DNA of 64,000 nt, from assembly GCA_017554105.1 (NCBI GenBank), contig JAFZIY010000015.1:218903-282902 (forward strand). Reading direction: 5' to 3'. The translations under genes and the position numbers were made by a program. The notes under the pieces were generated by a model that saw nothing but the letters and a program-made list of their open reading frames with translations, had not been told where the DNA came from and did not search any database. This DNA comes from Prevotella sp. Its GTDB lineage: Bacteria > Bacteroidota > Bacteroidia > Bacteroidales > Bacteroidaceae. Below are positions 33,292-42,501 of the stretch, piece after piece (the stretch's first letter is position 1; each line of letters starts with the position of its first letter).

Positions 33292-34398
33292 TTAGAAGTT
33301 CGCACCTATGATGTTCGTCTCCTTCAGTCCGCTGTAAATTGTTTCTTTCTTCCCGTCTCTCCACACGAAGACATTGTATGATGGTTGTTCACCAGAGGTG
33401 CTTTCATCAACAACGATAGTGACTTTTCCTCCATCGACACTAAGCAAAGGAATTTTAATGTACTGTTCCTCGGTAATCACCTCAGTCTGTTTTCCGTTCT
33501 TCCACAACGTGCATTTCATGTTGCCGAAAGTGCCCTGTTCCTCGTCATAGTCACCACTGCTAACCAGCAGTACATATTCGTCATTGCCGTCCTTGGCGTA
33601 TGCCACGGCTTCACTGTTTGCCTCCAGATTCTCTGCCTTGCCGTTGCGCCAGAGTGCGGCAGCCGATGGATTGTCCGCTTCCTCGGCATCGCTGAATCCG
33701 TCGGGATCGGTGCATCGTCTTCCGCAAACCACGACATTGGCACCATCCACTATTACCTTGTGGGCATCAGACCATACCGGTTCGAGTTGCGTAATACGTC
33801 CTTCCACGAGAACTGCAGCCTCGCCGAACTGTGACATTGTGTTAGCAGTGCCATACAACTTGCCGTCAAGTACCGTAAGGTTGCGAATCATGAAACCTTC
33901 CAACACCTTGGAGTCGACAATGGTACTTTTCAGTCCGTCAGCATAGCGGAACACCGTAGAGTTTCCGTTATCATCGGTAACTGAGGCATAAACAGCAGGT
34001 TTCCCGTTCTGCATCACTATCCGCGCAGCACTTGCAGTCCAGACATTATCAAGAATGGTAGCGGTGTTGTTGGAGTAAAGAATCAGTTTCTTGTCTTGCT
34101 CGCACAAAGCATAGATGTCGTTGCCATCGACAAGTGCCGCGAGTGTTGTGCCATCGGCGTCCTCCATGGAGAGGTTTTTACTTTCGTCGCTCAGTATCAC
34201 TTGCTTACCGCCCACCCACAGCACGGGTTTCTCGTCCATTGAGCCAAAGATACACAGTTTTGCATCGTCCTTCGCCTCTGTTCCTTCGGCAGACTCTTTC
34301 TCTGTTGCCTTGTTCAAGGCTTTCTGTATTTTCTCTTTCATTCCACTACAACTTGTCAGGCAAAACAAGGTTAGCGCAAGAGCAAATAATTTCTTCAT
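33292..34398 (-). CDS. Lipoprotein with beta-propeller-like repeats
   Basis: A 368-residue lipoprotein (lipobox LTSC, Cys17). An amphipathic Lys/Glu helix (about 20-45) precedes six or more repeats of about 45 residues with a VWxxGK / LWxNGK strand end and an xAxxDGNDxYxL turn. This is the layout of a beta-propeller of unknown ligand. No catalytic residues were recognised. A -10-like TAACTTTG box lies at 34433-34440. It ends 113 bp before operator 2 and is not clearly part of that regulon. Confidence 0.62.
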   Translation of the reverse strand: MKKLFALALTLFCLTSCSGMKEKIQKALNKATEKESAEGTEAKDDAKLCIFGSMDEKPVLWVGGKQVILSDESKNLSMEDADGTTLAALVDGNDIYALCEQDKKLILYSNNTATILDNVWTASAARIVMQNGKPAVYASVTDDNGNSTVFRYADGLKSTIVDSKVLEGFMIRNLTVLDGKLYGTANTMSQFGEAAVLVEGRITQLEPVWSDAHKVIVDGANVVVCGRRCTDPDGFSDAEEADNPSAAALWRNGKAENLEANSEAVAYAKDGNDEYVLLVSSGDYDEEQGTFGNMKCTLWKNGKQTEVITEEQYIKIPLLSVDGGKVTIVVDESTSGEQPSYNVFVWRDGKKETIYSGLKETNIIGANF

Positions 34399-34584
34399 GT
34401 TCGTTGTTTAGTTTAAGTGATATTTTCGAGCACAAAGTTATGAATAAAAAACTTAAAGACTATGTCTTTATGTCAAAAAAAAGGATTTGCGAATGGTTAA
34501 AAAAGTAAAAAATAGTATATATAATAAGGTATATGCGAACTTTTTATTCTAATTTTGTCGCCCAAAATCAAATTATTAAACATT

Positions 34585-36906
34585 ATGCAGAAGAATTTGG
34601 TAATAGTAGAGAGCCCCGCAAAGGCGAAAACAATTGAGAAGTTTTTGGGAAAAGACTTCAAGGTAATGTCGAGTTATGGCCATATCCGTGACCTTAAAAA
34701 GAAGGAGTTGAGCATTGACACGACGACGCTGGAGCCCGACTACGAGATACCCGAAGAGAAGAAAAAACTAGTTGGCGAACTGAAGAATAACGCAACGAAA
34801 GCAGAGAAGGTATGGCTCGCTTCCGATGAGGACCGCGAGGGAGAGGCTATCTCATGGCATCTGTGTGAGGTGCTTGGTCTTGACGAACAAAAGACGAACC
34901 GCATCGTGTTCCATGAGATTACGAAACCTGCCATACTTGCCGCGATAGAGAGTCCGCGACATATTGACATGAACCTTGTGAATGCACAGCAGGCACGTCG
35001 TGTGCTCGACCGTCTTGTTGGATTCTCACTCTCTCCACTGCTCTGGCGCAAGGTGAAGCCGGCACTGTCGGCAGGACGTGTACAGAGCGTTGCCGTAAGA
35101 CTTATAGTGGAACGCGAGCGCGAGATACAGTCATTTAAAAGCGAGGCATACTTCAAGGTAAATGCCATCTTCGGTCATCAGAATGCCGACGGATCACAGA
35201 GTGAGGTGAAGGCAGAACTTGACACACGTTTCAAGACCGAGGAAGAGGTGGAGAAGTTCCTCGAGGTGTGCAAAAATGCCGATTTCATCGTTAGTGACAT
35301 ACAGAAAAAGCCTGTTCGCCGAGTACCGGCACCACCATTCACCACGTCTACGCTCCAGCAGGAAGCCGCAAGAAAACTCGGTTTCACCGTTAGTCAGACC
35401 ATGATGGTGGCACAGCACCTTTACGAGCACGGACTCATCACCTATATGCGTACCGACTCGGTCAACCTCTCCTCGCTGTGTCTGAATACCAGCAAGGAAG
35501 AGATTGAGAAACACTGGGGGGCGGAATACAGTCATCCACGTCAGTATCACACCAGTGCAAAGGGTGCACAGGAGGCGCACGAGGCAATACGTCCGACATA
35601 TATGAGTAACCAGACCATCGAGGGAACGGCACAGGAGCGCCGCCTTTACGACCTTATCTGGAAGCGCACGGCAGCATCGCAGATGGCTGATGCGCAGATA
35701 GAGAAGACAACGGCTACTATTCAGGTGAAGGACGAGAGCAATGAGTCACATCCCAGTTTCATAGCAACGGGAGAAGTGGTGAAGTTCGACGGATTCCTCA
35801 AGGTGTATCGTGAGAGCAGCGGTGATGATGACAATAACCAGGAGGAGTTCTCCCACACACTGCCTGTTATGAAGAAGGGAGCGGCACTCCAGCGCCGTGA
35901 GATTACCGCGACAGAGCGATTCAGCCAGGGTCCTATGAGATACACCGAGGCATCACTGGTGCACAAACTTGAGGAACTGGGCATCGGCCGTCCTTCAACA
36001 TACGCTCCGACAATCTCCACCATCCAGCAGCGCGAGTATGTGCAGAAGGGTGACAAGAAGGGTGAGGAGCGCCGTTACAGTGTGTTTACGCTGAAGGGTA
36101 TTAAGGTGACAAAGGCAACTCACAAGGAGATGGTTGGCAGCGAGAAAGGCAAGTTATTGCCTACCGACATCGGTATCGTGGTTAACGACTTCCTGCAAAA
36201 GAACTTCCCTGGCATCATGGACTATAACTTCACCGCCCGCGTCGAGCAGGAGTTCGACAAGATTGCCGAGGGTGGCGAGGAATGGAAGCAGATGATGAAG
36301 GACTTCTACGGCGACTTCGAGCCAACGGTGGAGAAAGCCATGAAGAAGCGCGAGGACCACAAGGCTGGTGAGCGCGAACTGGGCACTGATGCTGCGACAG
36401 GCAAACCGGTGTTCGTGAAGATAGGTCGTTTCGGTCCTGTAGTTCAGATAGGAACCGCCGACGACAACGAGAAGCCTCGCTTTGCGCAGTTGCCGGCAGA
36501 CAAGAGTATAGAGACGATAACCCTCGATGAGGCACTCGAACTGTTCAAGTTGCCGCGCACTCTCGGCGTTTTCGAGGGTAAGGAGGTGATTATAGGTGCA
36601 GGTCGTTTTGGACCATACGTGCTTCACAACCGTAAGTACGTATCGATACCTAAGGACACCGACCCGATGGCGATATCCCTCGACGAGGCTATAGCACTCA
36701 TAGGTGCAAAGCGTGACGAAGAGGACAAGCGCCACCTGAAGAAGTTTGACGAGGACCCGAAGATGGAAGTTATGAACGGTCGCTTCGGTCCTTACATCGC
36801 CTACGACGGCAAGAACTACCGTCTTCCGAAGGCAATGCATGCCAAGGCAGCAGAACTGACTTTGGAACAGTGTATGGAGATTGTTGAAAAAACGAAGAAG
36901 AGTTAA
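34585..36906 (+). CDS. topA: DNA topoisomerase I
   Basis: A 773-residue type IA topoisomerase; the start at 34585 gives the conserved MQKNLVIVESPAKAKTIEKF opening (an upstream Met at 34555 is less likely). TOPRIM motifs are the ESPAKAKT opening and SDEDREGEAISWHL. The catalytic Tyr is Tyr287 (GLITYMRTDS). The C-terminus lacks Cys zinc ribbons but has three repeats with GRFGP signatures (near 600, 665 and 725), as usual in Bacteroidota. It relaxes negative supercoils. A TAATTTTG box lies at 34550-34557. Confidence 0.95.
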   Translation: MQKNLVIVESPAKAKTIEKFLGKDFKVMSSYGHIRDLKKKELSIDTTTLEPDYEIPEEKKKLVGELKNNATKAEKVWLASDEDREGEAISWHLCEVLGLDEQKTNRIVFHEITKPAILAAIESPRHIDMNLVNAQQARRVLDRLVGFSLSPLLWRKVKPALSAGRVQSVAVRLIVEREREIQSFKSEAYFKVNAIFGHQNADGSQSEVKAELDTRFKTEEEVEKFLEVCKNADFIVSDIQKKPVRRVPAPPFTTSTLQQEAARKLGFTVSQTMMVAQHLYEHGLITYMRTDSVNLSSLCLNTSKEEIEKHWGAEYSHPRQYHTSAKGAQEAHEAIRPTYMSNQTIEGTAQERRLYDLIWKRTAASQMADAQIEKTTATIQVKDESNESHPSFIATGEVVKFDGFLKVYRESSGDDDNNQEEFSHTLPVMKKGAALQRREITATERFSQGPMRYTEASLVHKLEELGIGRPSTYAPTISTIQQREYVQKGDKKGEERRYSVFTLKGIKVTKATHKEMVGSEKGKLLPTDIGIVVNDFLQKNFPGIMDYNFTARVEQEFDKIAEGGEEWKQMMKDFYGDFEPTVEKAMKKREDHKAGERELGTDAATGKPVFVKIGRFGPVVQIGTADDNEKPRFAQLPADKSIETITLDEALELFKLPRTLGVFEGKEVIIGAGRFGPYVLHNRKYVSIPKDTDPMAISLDEAIALIGAKRDEEDKRHLKKFDEDPKMEVMNGRFGPYIAYDGKNYRLPKAMHAKAAELTLEQCMEIVEKTKKS

Positions 36907-36939
36907 TCTCTCCTGACACTTATAACTCACGGCTTAGCG

Positions 36940-37479
36940 ATGAACAGAATAATCCTCATAGGATATATGGGTGCCGGAAAGACCACCATTGGCAAGGCGT
37001 TGTCGAAGGAACTGGGCATGATGTTCTACGACCTTGACTGGTACATCGAGACACGCATGCACCGCACAGTGGCACAAATCTTCGCCGAAAGGGGCGAGGA
37101 GGGTTTCCGCAAGATAGAGTATAACATGCTCCATGAGGTGGCAGAGTTTGAGAATGTCATTATCAGTTGCGGCGGCGGCACACCCTGTTTCTTTGATAAT
37201 ATGGACTATCTGAATGCCCAGGGAGACACCGTCTATCTTAAGGCCAGTCCCGAGGTCCTCTGCGGACACCTGAAGATGGGCAAGGTGGAACGACCGCTTA
37301 TCAAGGGGAAGAGTCCTGAGGAACTGCAACAGTTCATCATCGAACAGTTGGCGAAGCGCGAGCCGTTTTACAATAAGGCAAAGTATCACCTCGATGTGTC
37401 ACTGATGGACAACTACGAGAAGATTAAAATCAGTGTCGAGGAAGTAAAAAAGTTGTTGACTAATAATTCCACAATATGA
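36940..37479 (+). CDS. aroK: Shikimate kinase
   Basis: A 179-residue P-loop kinase. The Walker A motif GYMGAGKTT is at 8-16, substrate-binding DxD-like residues lie near 33 (LDWYIE), and an Arg-containing RERKxxF-like region is near 55-60 (ERGEEGFR). GGG near 79 binds shikimate. It phosphorylates shikimate in chorismate synthesis. It starts 34 bp after topA and overlaps speA by 4 bp (ATGA), indicating co-translation. Confidence 0.93.
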   Translation: MNRIILIGYMGAGKTTIGKALSKELGMMFYDLDWYIETRMHRTVAQIFAERGEEGFRKIEYNMLHEVAEFENVIISCGGGTPCFFDNMDYLNAQGDTVYLKASPEVLCGHLKMGKVERPLIKGKSPEELQQFIIEQLAKREPFYNKAKYHLDVSLMDNYEKIKISVEEVKKLLTNNSTI

Positions 37480-39368
37480 AGAAATGGACCATCGAAGATT
37501 CCAAGGAACTGTACAACATCTGTGGATGGGGAACGTCCTATTTCGGAATCAATGACGAAGGCAACGTCTATGTGAGACCATGTAAGAACGACGTGAAGAT
37601 AGACCTTCATGAGGTTATGAACGAACTGGCACTGCGTGATGTGTCGGCTCCAGTGCTGTTGCGCTTCCCCGATATCCTCGACAATCGTATCGAGAAGACG
37701 GCGTCGTGTTTCCGCAAGGCAGCCGATGAATACGGCTTCAAGGGCGAGAATTTCGTCATCTATCCCATCAAGGTGAATCAGATGCAGCCCGTGGTGGAGG
37801 AGATAATAAGCCACGGAAAGAAGTTCAACCTCGGACTGGAGGCCGGTTCCAAGCCTGAACTTCATGCTGTCATTGCCGTTCAGTGCCAGAGCGACTCGCT
37901 CATCATCTGCAACGGATACAAGGACCAGAGCTATATAGAACTGGCACTGTTGGCACAGAAGATGGGCAAGCGCATCTTCATAGTGGTGGAGAAACTCAAC
38001 GAACTGGAGACCATAGCGCGTGCCGCAAAGAAACTCAACGTGCAGCCAAACCTCGGTATTCGCATCAAACTGGCATCGAGTGGCAGTGGTAAATGGGAAG
38101 ACAGCGGCGGCGATGCCTCGAAGTTCGGACTCACCAGTTCGGAACTCCTTGAGGCTCTTGAGATTCTCGACAAGAAAGGAATGCACGACTGTCTGCGCCT
38201 TATCCACTTCCATATCGGTTCACAGATAACCAAGATACGCCGCATACAGACTGCTCTTCGCGAGGCGTCACAGTTCTATATCCAACTGCATAAGATGGGA
38301 TATAACGTCGATTTCGTGGACTGTGGAGGTGGTTTGGGAGTAGATTACGACGGCACACGTTCACCATCGAGCGAGAGTTCGGTGAACTACAGCATTCAGG
38401 AGTACGTAAACGACTGTATCTATACTTTCGTGGAGGCAGCAGACAAGAACGGCATCCAGCATCCGAACATCATCACGGAGAGCGGACGTTCGCTGGCCGC
38501 CCACCATTCGGTACTGGTAATCAACGTGCTGGAGACAGCGTCGCTGCCTGAGATGCCCGAGAGTTTCGAGCCGACAGAAGATGCCCATCATCTTGTGAAA
38601 GACCTCTATGAGATATGGGACAACCTCAGTCCGCGCTCCATGCTCGAGGACTGGCACGATGCTGAGCAGATACGTGAGGAGGCCCTCGACCTGTTCAGTC
38701 ACGGACTCGTTGACCTGAAGACACGTGCCGAGATAGAGAGCATGTTCTGGAGCGTCTGCCGCGAGATAAATGTACTTGCCAAGGGACTGAAGCACACACC
38801 GGAGGAACTGAAGCGTCTCGACAAACTGCTTGCAGACAAGTATTTCTGCAATTTCTCGCTATTCCAGTCGCTGCCCGACTCATGGGCAATAGACCAGTTG
38901 TTCCCCATCGTGCCGATACAGCGTCTTGGCGAACGACCCACACGCAGCGCCACTTTGCAGGACATCACCTGCGACAGCGACGGAAAGATAGCCAACTTCG
39001 TCACCGACCGCCATGTGTCGCACATCCTTCCGGTGCATACATTCCGCAAGAACGAGCCTTACTATCTCGGAGTGTTCCTCGTGGGAGCATACCAGGAGAT
39101 ACTCGGTGATATGCACAACCTCTTCGGCGACACCAATGCCGTGCATATCTCTGTGAAAGACGGAACTTATCATATCGATCAGATCTTCGACGGTGAGACT
39201 GTTGAGGATGTGCTCGACTATGTTCAGTATAACCCCAAGAAACTCGTGCGCCAGCTTGAGACATGGGTGACAAAGAGTGTCAAGCAGGGCAAGTTGAGTC
39301 TTGAGGAGGGCAAGGAGTTCCTCAGCAACTACCGCTCAGGACTCTATGGTTACACCTATTTGGAATAG
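37476..39368 (+). CDS. speA: Biosynthetic arginine decarboxylase
   Basis: A 630-residue PLP-dependent fold-III enzyme. The PLP Lys is in FVIYPIKVNQMQP near residue 95, and glycine-rich phosphate-binding (GGGLGVDYDG) and substrate segments are present. Length and order match SpeA, which converts arginine to agmatine for polyamine synthesis. Its close coupling to aroK and proximity to argB suggest linked amino-acid metabolism. The downstream spacer contains a phased CTAGA repeat. Confidence 0.93.
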   Translation: MKKWTIEDSKELYNICGWGTSYFGINDEGNVYVRPCKNDVKIDLHEVMNELALRDVSAPVLLRFPDILDNRIEKTASCFRKAADEYGFKGENFVIYPIKVNQMQPVVEEIISHGKKFNLGLEAGSKPELHAVIAVQCQSDSLIICNGYKDQSYIELALLAQKMGKRIFIVVEKLNELETIARAAKKLNVQPNLGIRIKLASSGSGKWEDSGGDASKFGLTSSELLEALEILDKKGMHDCLRLIHFHIGSQITKIRRIQTALREASQFYIQLHKMGYNVDFVDCGGGLGVDYDGTRSPSSESSVNYSIQEYVNDCIYTFVEAADKNGIQHPNIITESGRSLAAHHSVLVINVLETASLPEMPESFEPTEDAHHLVKDLYEIWDNLSPRSMLEDWHDAEQIREEALDLFSHGLVDLKTRAEIESMFWSVCREINVLAKGLKHTPEELKRLDKLLADKYFCNFSLFQSLPDSWAIDQLFPIVPIQRLGERPTRSATLQDITCDSDGKIANFVTDRHVSHILPVHTFRKNEPYYLGVFLVGAYQEILGDMHNLFGDTNAVHISVKDGTYHIDQIFDGETVEDVLDYVQYNPKKLVRQLETWVTKSVKQGKLSLEEGKEFLSNYRSGLYGYTYLE

Positions 39369-39373
39369 TTTTT

Positions 39374-39424
39374 CTAGAGTTTCTAGAACTTCCTAGATCA
39401 TCTAGATTGTCTAGAATATCTAGA
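39374..39424. repeat. Phased CTAGA repeat between speA and argB
   Basis: CTAGA occurs six times at 39374, 39383, 39393, 39402, 39411 and 39420, spaced 9-10 bp, and fills the 72-bp spacer. The dyad CTAG stands on one side of the helix at nearly every turn. Confidence 0.75.
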
Positions 39425-39440
39425 TTTTATAAAGAGAAAG

Positions 39441-40217
39441 ATGAAGAAGAGAATAACCATCATCAAGGTAGGCGGCGCCATTGTCGAGGACGAGGCACAA
39501 CTGACACAACTCCTGCACGACTTCTCGGCAATAGAAGGGCCGAAGGTACTGGTGCATGGTGGTGGTCGACGTGCTACGGCGATAGCCAGTAAACTGGGCA
39601 TAGAGAGTAAGATGGTGAATGGCCGCCGCATCACCGATGCACCGATGCTCGAAGTGGTGACAATGGTCTATGGCGGACTGGTGAACAAGAACATCGTTGC
39701 CCGCCTGCAGGCGATAGGCATCAATGCGCTGGGACTGACGGGTGCCGACATCAACTGCCTGCTGTCACACAAGCGTCCCGTGAAGGACGGCATTGACTAT
39801 GGCTTCGTTGGTGATGTGGAAAGCGTAGACGGAAAGGCTCTTGCCGCGCTCATAGAGCAGGGCATAACGCCTATCATGGCACCACTTACCCACGATGGAA
39901 TGGGCAATATTCTTAATACCAATGCCGATACCATCGCTGCTGAGACGGCAAAGGGACTGGCTCCGTATTACGACGTGACGCTCATCTACTGTTTCGAGAA
40001 GAACGGCGTGCTTGCCAATCCCGATGACGACAACTCCGTTATACCGCTTATTACCCACTCCGACTTCGAGCGACTCGTTGCCGATGGTACCGTGGCAGGC
40101 GGTATGATACCTAAGATTCAGAATGCACTTTCAGCCATCGATGCCGGTGTAGAGCGCGTCATAATAACCAAAGCTAATGCTATTGACGGAAAGAGTGGAA
40201 CTATGATAAAAGAGTAG
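39441..40217 (+). CDS. argB: Acetylglutamate kinase
   Basis: A 258-residue amino-acid kinase. Glycine-rich loops GGAIVEDEAQ (near 11) and VHGGGRRAT (near 38) bind phosphate and N-acetylglutamate. The central AQLT and C-terminal DGTVAGGMIPKI are typical of ArgB. It phosphorylates N-acetylglutamate in arginine synthesis. It makes substrate for the pathway whose end product SpeA consumes. The spacing from speA (72 bp) leaves room for a joint transcript. Confidence 0.93.
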   Translation: MKKRITIIKVGGAIVEDEAQLTQLLHDFSAIEGPKVLVHGGGRRATAIASKLGIESKMVNGRRITDAPMLEVVTMVYGGLVNKNIVARLQAIGINALGLTGADINCLLSHKRPVKDGIDYGFVGDVESVDGKALAALIEQGITPIMAPLTHDGMGNILNTNADTIAAETAKGLAPYYDVTLIYCFEKNGVLANPDDDNSVIPLITHSDFERLVADGTVAGGMIPKIQNALSAIDAGVERVIITKANAIDGKSGTMIKE

Positions 40218-40307
40218 TTCTTTCCTGTCAACTTTAAAAATATGTTAAATCATCGACGGTTTGTGTAACTAACCTATTACATAAATCGTCGTTCACTTAG
40301 AGAGAAG

Positions 40308-40820
40308 ATGAAAAGTATCAGTTTCCGTAACGATGTATTGCCGTTGAAAGACGTGCTCTATCGCCTTGCACTGAGAATCACTCTCAGTCACGAAGAGGCA
40401 GAAGACATCGTGCAGGACACACTGATAAAGGTCTGGAACAAACGTGATGATTGGCAGACGCTCGACAACATTGAGGCCTACAGCATGACAATATGCAGAA
40501 ACCTCGCGCTCGACGCACTGAAAAAGAAAGCCAACAACAACGAGAGTCTTGAGAAAGAGACATTCGACACACCAGACAGGGCATCTAACCCTCACGAGCT
40601 GATGATACAGAAAGACAGAATCGAAATGGTCAGAATGCTCGTAAACCAACTTCCCGAGAAACAGCGCAGTTGCATGCAACTAAGAGACTTTGAGGGAAAA
40701 TCATACAAGGACATTGCTCAGATTCTTGGCATCACCGAAGAACAAGTGAAAGTGAACATCTTCAGGGCACGCCAGACGATAAAGCAACAATTCAGTAAAG
40801 CAGACAATTATGGACTATAG
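40308..40820 (+). CDS. ECF RNA polymerase sigma factor
   Basis: A 170-residue ECF sigma factor with region 2 (EEAEDIVQDTLIKVW near 30) and region 4 (KSYKDIAQILGITEEQVKVN near 125). It overlaps the next gene by 11 bp. The upstream spacer has a CGACGGTTTGTG segment about 65 bp before the start, which may be part of an autoregulated promoter, but I found no clear housekeeping consensus. Confidence 0.9.
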   Translation: MKSISFRNDVLPLKDVLYRLALRITLSHEEAEDIVQDTLIKVWNKRDDWQTLDNIEAYSMTICRNLALDALKKKANNNESLEKETFDTPDRASNPHELMIQKDRIEMVRMLVNQLPEKQRSCMQLRDFEGKSYKDIAQILGITEEQVKVNIFRARQTIKQQFSKADNYGL

Positions 40821-41286
40821 ATACATCGAACAATTACTTGAGCGCTACTGGCAGGGCGAGACATCGCTCGAGGAGGAGGAGATACTGAAGACCTTCTTCT
40901 GCCAGAAAGACCTTCCCGCAGAGCTGCAGCAGTATGCTCCGCTATTCCAGTATGAGAGGGAAGAGGTGCGCAACGACCGACTCGGCGACGACTTCGACGA
41001 GCGTATGCTCGAGATGGTTGGTGAGCAGCAGCCGGTGAAGGCACGCACAATAAGCCTCACACAGCGACTCATGCCGATGTTCAAGGCTGCAGCAGTGGTA
41101 GCGATATTCCTCACACTGGGCAACGCAGCGCAGGTGGCATTCAGCGACGGAGACAAGCAGCAACCAGCCACTGTCTCTGGTTTCTCCAAGCCAACCGATG
41201 GTCCTTCAATGGCTAAGGCAGACTCCATCCGCCTTGACTCCCTGAAGAAGTTACAGCAGGAGGTTTCGTCAGCCATCATAAAATGA
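40810..41286 (+). CDS. Probable anti-sigma factor, single-pass
   Basis: A 158-residue membrane protein. A cytoplasmic helical domain (about 1-75; YIEQLLERYWQGETSLEEEE) resembles other Bacteroidota anti-sigma openings. A membrane segment (about 90-110) and a short periplasmic tail follow. It begins inside the sigma gene (11-bp overlap) and so is co-translated. It is followed by a terminator (41397-41425). Confidence 0.72.
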   Translation: MDYRYIEQLLERYWQGETSLEEEEILKTFFCQKDLPAELQQYAPLFQYEREEVRNDRLGDDFDERMLEMVGEQQPVKARTISLTQRLMPMFKAAAVVAIFLTLGNAAQVAFSDGDKQQPATVSGFSKPTDGPSMAKADSIRLDSLKKLQQEVSSAIIK

Positions 41287-41396
41287 GATAATTTTCTATG
41301 CTTTCTCTATAAAATAATCATGTTTAAGTAAAACAACACGAAACTGTGAAGTTTCATTCTCTCAAATTTTTCATAACATTTAAGGTAAGAAAAGAA

Positions 41397-41430
41397 GAGG
41401 CATCTGTCGAGAAGACTGGTGCCTCGTTTG
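41397..41430 (+). terminator. Terminator of the sigma/anti-sigma pair
   Basis: GAGGCA (41397-41402) pairs with TGCCTC (41420-41425), with further partial pairing inside, and GTTTGTTTT follows. Confidence 0.6.
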
Positions 41431-41546
41431 TTTTATCACGCCATACATCATCACATATCGCCCGACGATATGCCATTATTCATCCCCCGTTTTCATACCT
41501 CTGACATCGTCACTTCACACCTTTTGGATTATAAAAGGTATCAAAC

Positions 41547-41612
41547 GGCTGAACAATGTTAATAACTTTGTTGAACAATCTTATTAACTTTGTTGAACAA
41601 AGTTATTAACAT
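41547..41612. repeat. Three tandem 22-bp units (array 3)
   Basis: Units begin at 41547, 41569 and 41591; all contain TGAACAA, and a fourth begins (TGTTA). A perfect 19-bp palindrome, AACTTTGTT-G-AACAAAGTT, is at 41586-41604. The outer parts form a perfect 21-bp inverted repeat (41552-41572 with 41596-41616). Period and dyad layout match arrays 1 and 2, but the sequence does not. Confidence 0.82.
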
Positions 41613-41691
41613 TGTTACCCCACTTGTATCTTCTTGAAATCCAATAAGATACAAATGACGTTTTTTTAGGCTGGATTTTGCAAGAGATGAA

Positions 41692-42498
41692 CTAAAACGC
41701 AAACTTGAAAAACCATTGGATTTTTCCCTGTTTCTCCTCTTTGTCAGCATCAAAAGACCTGGGCATCCAGGCTGCATACCATTCTTCGTTTATCTTGGCA
41801 AAGTTTCCCCAACCGCGAATTGTTTCGGTTTTGGTTATTACATCTCCCACTTTAAGACCATTTACGGAAAAACGGAAGTCGGTTGTCGAGATATATTCAA
41901 TGGTGTTATTATCAGAAAGACCTAATGTATAATGTATTCCGTTATATAACACATCGACGCTTTTTATTAGTTGGTTGTATGGAAGAAGAATGCCTTTATT
42001 ATCATCGTACTTCTCATTAAACAATTCTCCCAGATTAAGGGAATGAGTGGCATCCATTTCTGTTGCAAGTTGGAACGTAATGGGAAGCGTGTATTTTTCA
42101 TCCTGCCAACTATCATCGTCAGGACCATAACTATTGTCAGAAGTCCATTTAGGCATTATACTGATGATTCGGAGCGCCTCTTTGCTGAACAACGGGTGTG
42201 AACTGCTCACGATTTCCGGATTGCATGGAGTCCCGTCAGGCTTTATCATAAACGATACCACCGCCTTACCTTCTATGTGTTCTTTTTCAAGTTCGGCTGG
42301 ATAGATGACGTTCTCACTCAACCATGTCATGAGACCTTTTATATCACCGGGGAACGAGCGATATCTACAAAGTAAATTGCAGATATATTTTGTGTTTGTG
42401 CTATCCTTCATGGATTCAAGAGAGTCGGTGCCTTGCCCCATCATCTGTGAAGGGAACAGTAGCAGCATCAGCAATATGGTTAGGTGAAAACACTTCAT
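41692..42498 (-). CDS. Exported TonB-C-terminal-domain protein
   Basis: A 268-residue protein with a signal peptide (about 1-22). A TonB C-terminal fold lies at about 58-140 (VIYPAELEKEHIEGKAVVSF, then IKPDG and EALRIISIMPKW). Classical TonB has an N-terminal inner-membrane anchor and a Pro-rich linker, and both are absent here. The last 120 residues are beta-rich and unknown. It may bind outer membrane receptors from the periplasm, which is inference. It lies 3 bp from the CPBP gene. Confidence 0.72.
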   Translation of the reverse strand: MKCFHLTILLMLLLFPSQMMGQGTDSLESMKDSTNTKYICNLLCRYRSFPGDIKGLMTWLSENVIYPAELEKEHIEGKAVVSFMIKPDGTPCNPEIVSSSHPLFSKEALRIISIMPKWTSDNSYGPDDDSWQDEKYTLPITFQLATEMDATHSLNLGELFNEKYDDNKGILLPYNQLIKSVDVLYNGIHYTLGLSDNNTIEYISTTDFRFSVNGLKVGDVITKTETIRGWGNFAKINEEWYAAWMPRSFDADKEEKQGKIQWFFKFAF

Positions 42499-42501
42499 AG
42501 G

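Larger units (their letters stand above)
41287..41691. other. 405-bp convergent intergenic region
   Basis: This region holds a terminator for the sigma/anti-sigma operon (41397-41425), a 7-bp stem-loop (41454-41472) and 22-bp array 3 (41547-41612). The rest is AT-rich without a gene. Confidence 0.6.

Noticed and set aside
36154-36930. Minus-strand frame of 258 codons
   Set aside because: Antisense to topA; composition explained by codon bias of the real gene.
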